This document shows positions 62,829 to 64,000 of a DNA stretch of 64,000 bases, piece after piece. Positions within the stretch are counted from its first letter, which is position 1, and the number at the start of each line of letters is the position of its first letter. The notes beneath the pieces were generated by a model. It did not search any database, was not told the origin of the DNA, and worked only from the letters and a program-made list of their open reading frames with translations. The position numbers and the translations under genes are program-made. Source of the DNA: an uncultured Draconibacterium sp. GTDB lineage: Bacteria; Bacteroidota; Bacteroidia; Bacteroidales; Prolixibacteraceae. The stretch covers positions 248,001 to 312,000 of the forward strand of contig NZ_OY771649.1 in assembly GCF_963674925.1 (NCBI RefSeq), given 5' to 3'.

Positions 62829-64000
62829 TTAAGCCTGTCGGTTACGACGGGCTTTTTTTATGCGAATTCCCTGGTCGATAGAAAAAGCGATAATCAGAAG
62901 AATAAGAATTGCAAAAAAGTAAAGATCATAACTGGTATAAACCGGAGAATTATCGCCAATACATTTAAAGCTCATCCAGTAATGTGGGTGAGCAAGTCTT
63001 GAATTCGATTCTTCAAGGTATTTCAGTTTAGCAAGCCGAAGCGCTTCATCTTTTGTTTTTCCTGCTTTTAAGTATTTATAAAAAGAGGTCATTATTTTTG
63101 TACCGGCCGCATCTTCAACTTCCCAAAGCGACATTATAACCGATGGACATCCGGCATATAAAAAACCTCTGGCCAAACTCATCAGTCCTTCTCCTTTTTG
63201 TAGCTTACCAACACCTGTGTTACATGCACTTAGTACCGTCATACTGGCATTCAAATCGAGATTGTAAATATCTGCGGTATTCAGCCAGCCATCATTATCT
63301 AAAGTCGTTGTGTCTGTATTTTGACTAAAAGCCAAACGAGAATAGGCCGGTAACGAGTCGTTTATGTACGCGTGCATTGCCAGGTGAAGAATATCAAAAT
63401 TGCCACTTTCTTTTCTGAAATTTTGCTCGGTTGCATCTTTGCTTCTAAAAATAGTAGTACTAACCGATTTAGCTATATCATCAACTTCTTTTTGTACGCC
63501 CGGCAGTGGTGCAAGTTTATAACTTGTCCCCGTCATTATAAATTCTTCAGAATTGTAATCAGGAGCAAAGGCCAGAGTGTGGTTTCTAAGTTTTGGTTTT
63601 GATACCTTGTTCTTTAAAAAAATATTTACCGAATTGGCGTAATTAATATTTACATCTTTTATCAGGTAATTCAATTCGTTAAAGCGGATGGTTTCACTCG
63701 TATCAGGCAGCGTCTTTAGTAGCCCGTCGAATGAGATATAATTTAGTTTTCCGTCAGGTACTATTGTCAGGTGTTTTTCAGTAATATCATGCTCGTAAGG
63801 TGCAACCAGCATTTTGTATAAACGGTGCGAAGAAACACAGTATTGTTTTGCATCTTCGTTGTGTGTAAACATATAGTCGGTAGATGACATAAACCGAAAG
63901 GTTTCTTCCAAAGCTTGTATTTCAGCGTTATCGAGCGTCTTTTTGTGAAATTCAATATTGTCGTTCGTAATAAAAAATGTGTACAACGAAGTTAATGTAT
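62829..64000 (-). CDS. CHAT-domain protease, C-terminal part (runs off the right edge)
   Basis: At least 390 residues of a caspase-like CHAT protease; the frame is open to base 64000, so the TTG at 63986 is not the true start. The catalytic His is in ILHLAMHAY and the Cys in VLSACNTGVG; GEGLMSLARGFLYAG and HPHYWMSF follow as in the family. The N-terminal part outside the window is probably TPR repeats. A membrane helix near the C-terminus (YFFAILILLIIAFSI) is an unusual end for the family. Convergent with the sigma/anti-sigma pair. Confidence 0.88.
   Translation of the reverse strand, partial: TLTSLYTFFITNDNIEFHKKTLDNAEIQALEETFRFMSSTDYMFTHNEDAKQYCVSSHRLYKMLVAPYEHDITEKHLTIVPDGKLNYISFDGLLKTLPDTSETIRFNELNYLIKDVNINYANSVNIFLKNKVSKPKLRNHTLAFAPDYNSEEFIMTGTSYKLAPLPGVQKEVDDIAKSVSTTIFRSKDATEQNFRKESGNFDILHLAMHAYINDSLPAYSRLAFSQNTDTTTLDNDGWLNTADIYNLDLNASMTVLSACNTGVGKLQKGEGLMSLARGFLYAGCPSVIMSLWEVEDAAGTKIMTSFYKYLKAGKTKDEALRLAKLKYLEESNSRLAHPHYWMSFKCIGDNSPVYTSYDLYFFAILILLIIAFSIDQGIRIKKARRNRQA
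62831..62859 (+). terminator. Hairpin terminator overlapping the CHAT gene end
   Basis: AAGCCTGTCG (62831-62840), GTTA, CGACGGGCTT (62845-62854) and a T-run to 62859. On the minus strand it falls in the last codons of the CHAT gene. Confidence 0.75.

Overview
The window is chromosomal DNA of a Bacteroidota bacterium, probably Marinilabiliales/Prolixibacteraceae-like; the lineage is inferred, not proven. Supporting signs are Bacteroidota-type promoters (TTG, about 20 bp, TAnnTTTG), Bacteroidota-specific families (DUF4835, DUF6340), the bamD-rpoZ-coaBC-DUF4835-recN order, and many SPII lipoproteins. A NifU-like/GGGtGRT pair and Rex point to anaerobic or redox-variable life. A sulfatase and a CE15-type esterase point to polysaccharide use. 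I saw no tRNA, rRNA, CRISPR array or intact insertion sequence.

Layout. 1-11067: an edge-truncated lipoprotein sulfatase, a TolB-like/TPR signalling protein, enolase, a 765-bp gap with REP-like palindromes, a C_GCAxxG_C_C protein, the GGGtGRT/NifU-like operon, DUF190, an SDR, CrcB and a PBP4-type D,D-carboxypeptidase. 11348-34358: a compact co-directional operon for an extracellular contractile injection system (eCIS). Its order is Pvc16-like terminator, unknown 291-aa protein, sheath, two tube proteins, a mini DUF5908 gene, LysM baseplate protein, VgrG-like spike, PAAR tip, gp25, two large baseplate-J/Afp12-type proteins, a 1421-aa PKD protein, tape measure, a DUF4157 + calpain-like protein, and the AAA+ ATPase. 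34496-43961: esterase, DUF1080, an alpha-oxoamine synthase, then the bamD...recN-cvfB housekeeping cluster. 44115-53829: a VWA protein with three DUF6340 lipoproteins, M28 peptidase, DUF218, and a kinase-RapZ fusion followed by a mini zinc-ribbon gene. 53974-64000: YebC, a class I terpene-synthase-like protein, an oxidoreductase, Rex, a sugar isomerase-like protein, a TonB-like protein, a candidate short RNA, a sigma factor, a repeat-built membrane TPR protein, and an edge-truncated CHAT protease.

How the genes fit together. The eCIS genes make a phage-tail-like injector: inner tube, one contractile sheath, baseplate, spike, terminator and assembly ATPase. The protein encoded between tape measure and ATPase is the best cargo candidate. 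It has an acidic repetitive N-terminus, a DUF4157 domain with HEAAH, and a C-terminal domain with the full calpain signature: Gln337 and Cys343, then His627, then Asn643-Pro-Trp645. No immunity gene and no classical receptor-binding fibre gene is visible, so a eukaryotic target and a non-standard targeting protein (perhaps the PKD protein) are reasonable hypotheses. A second system worth attention is the sigma / repeat-type anti-sigma-like / CHAT-protease module at the right edge.
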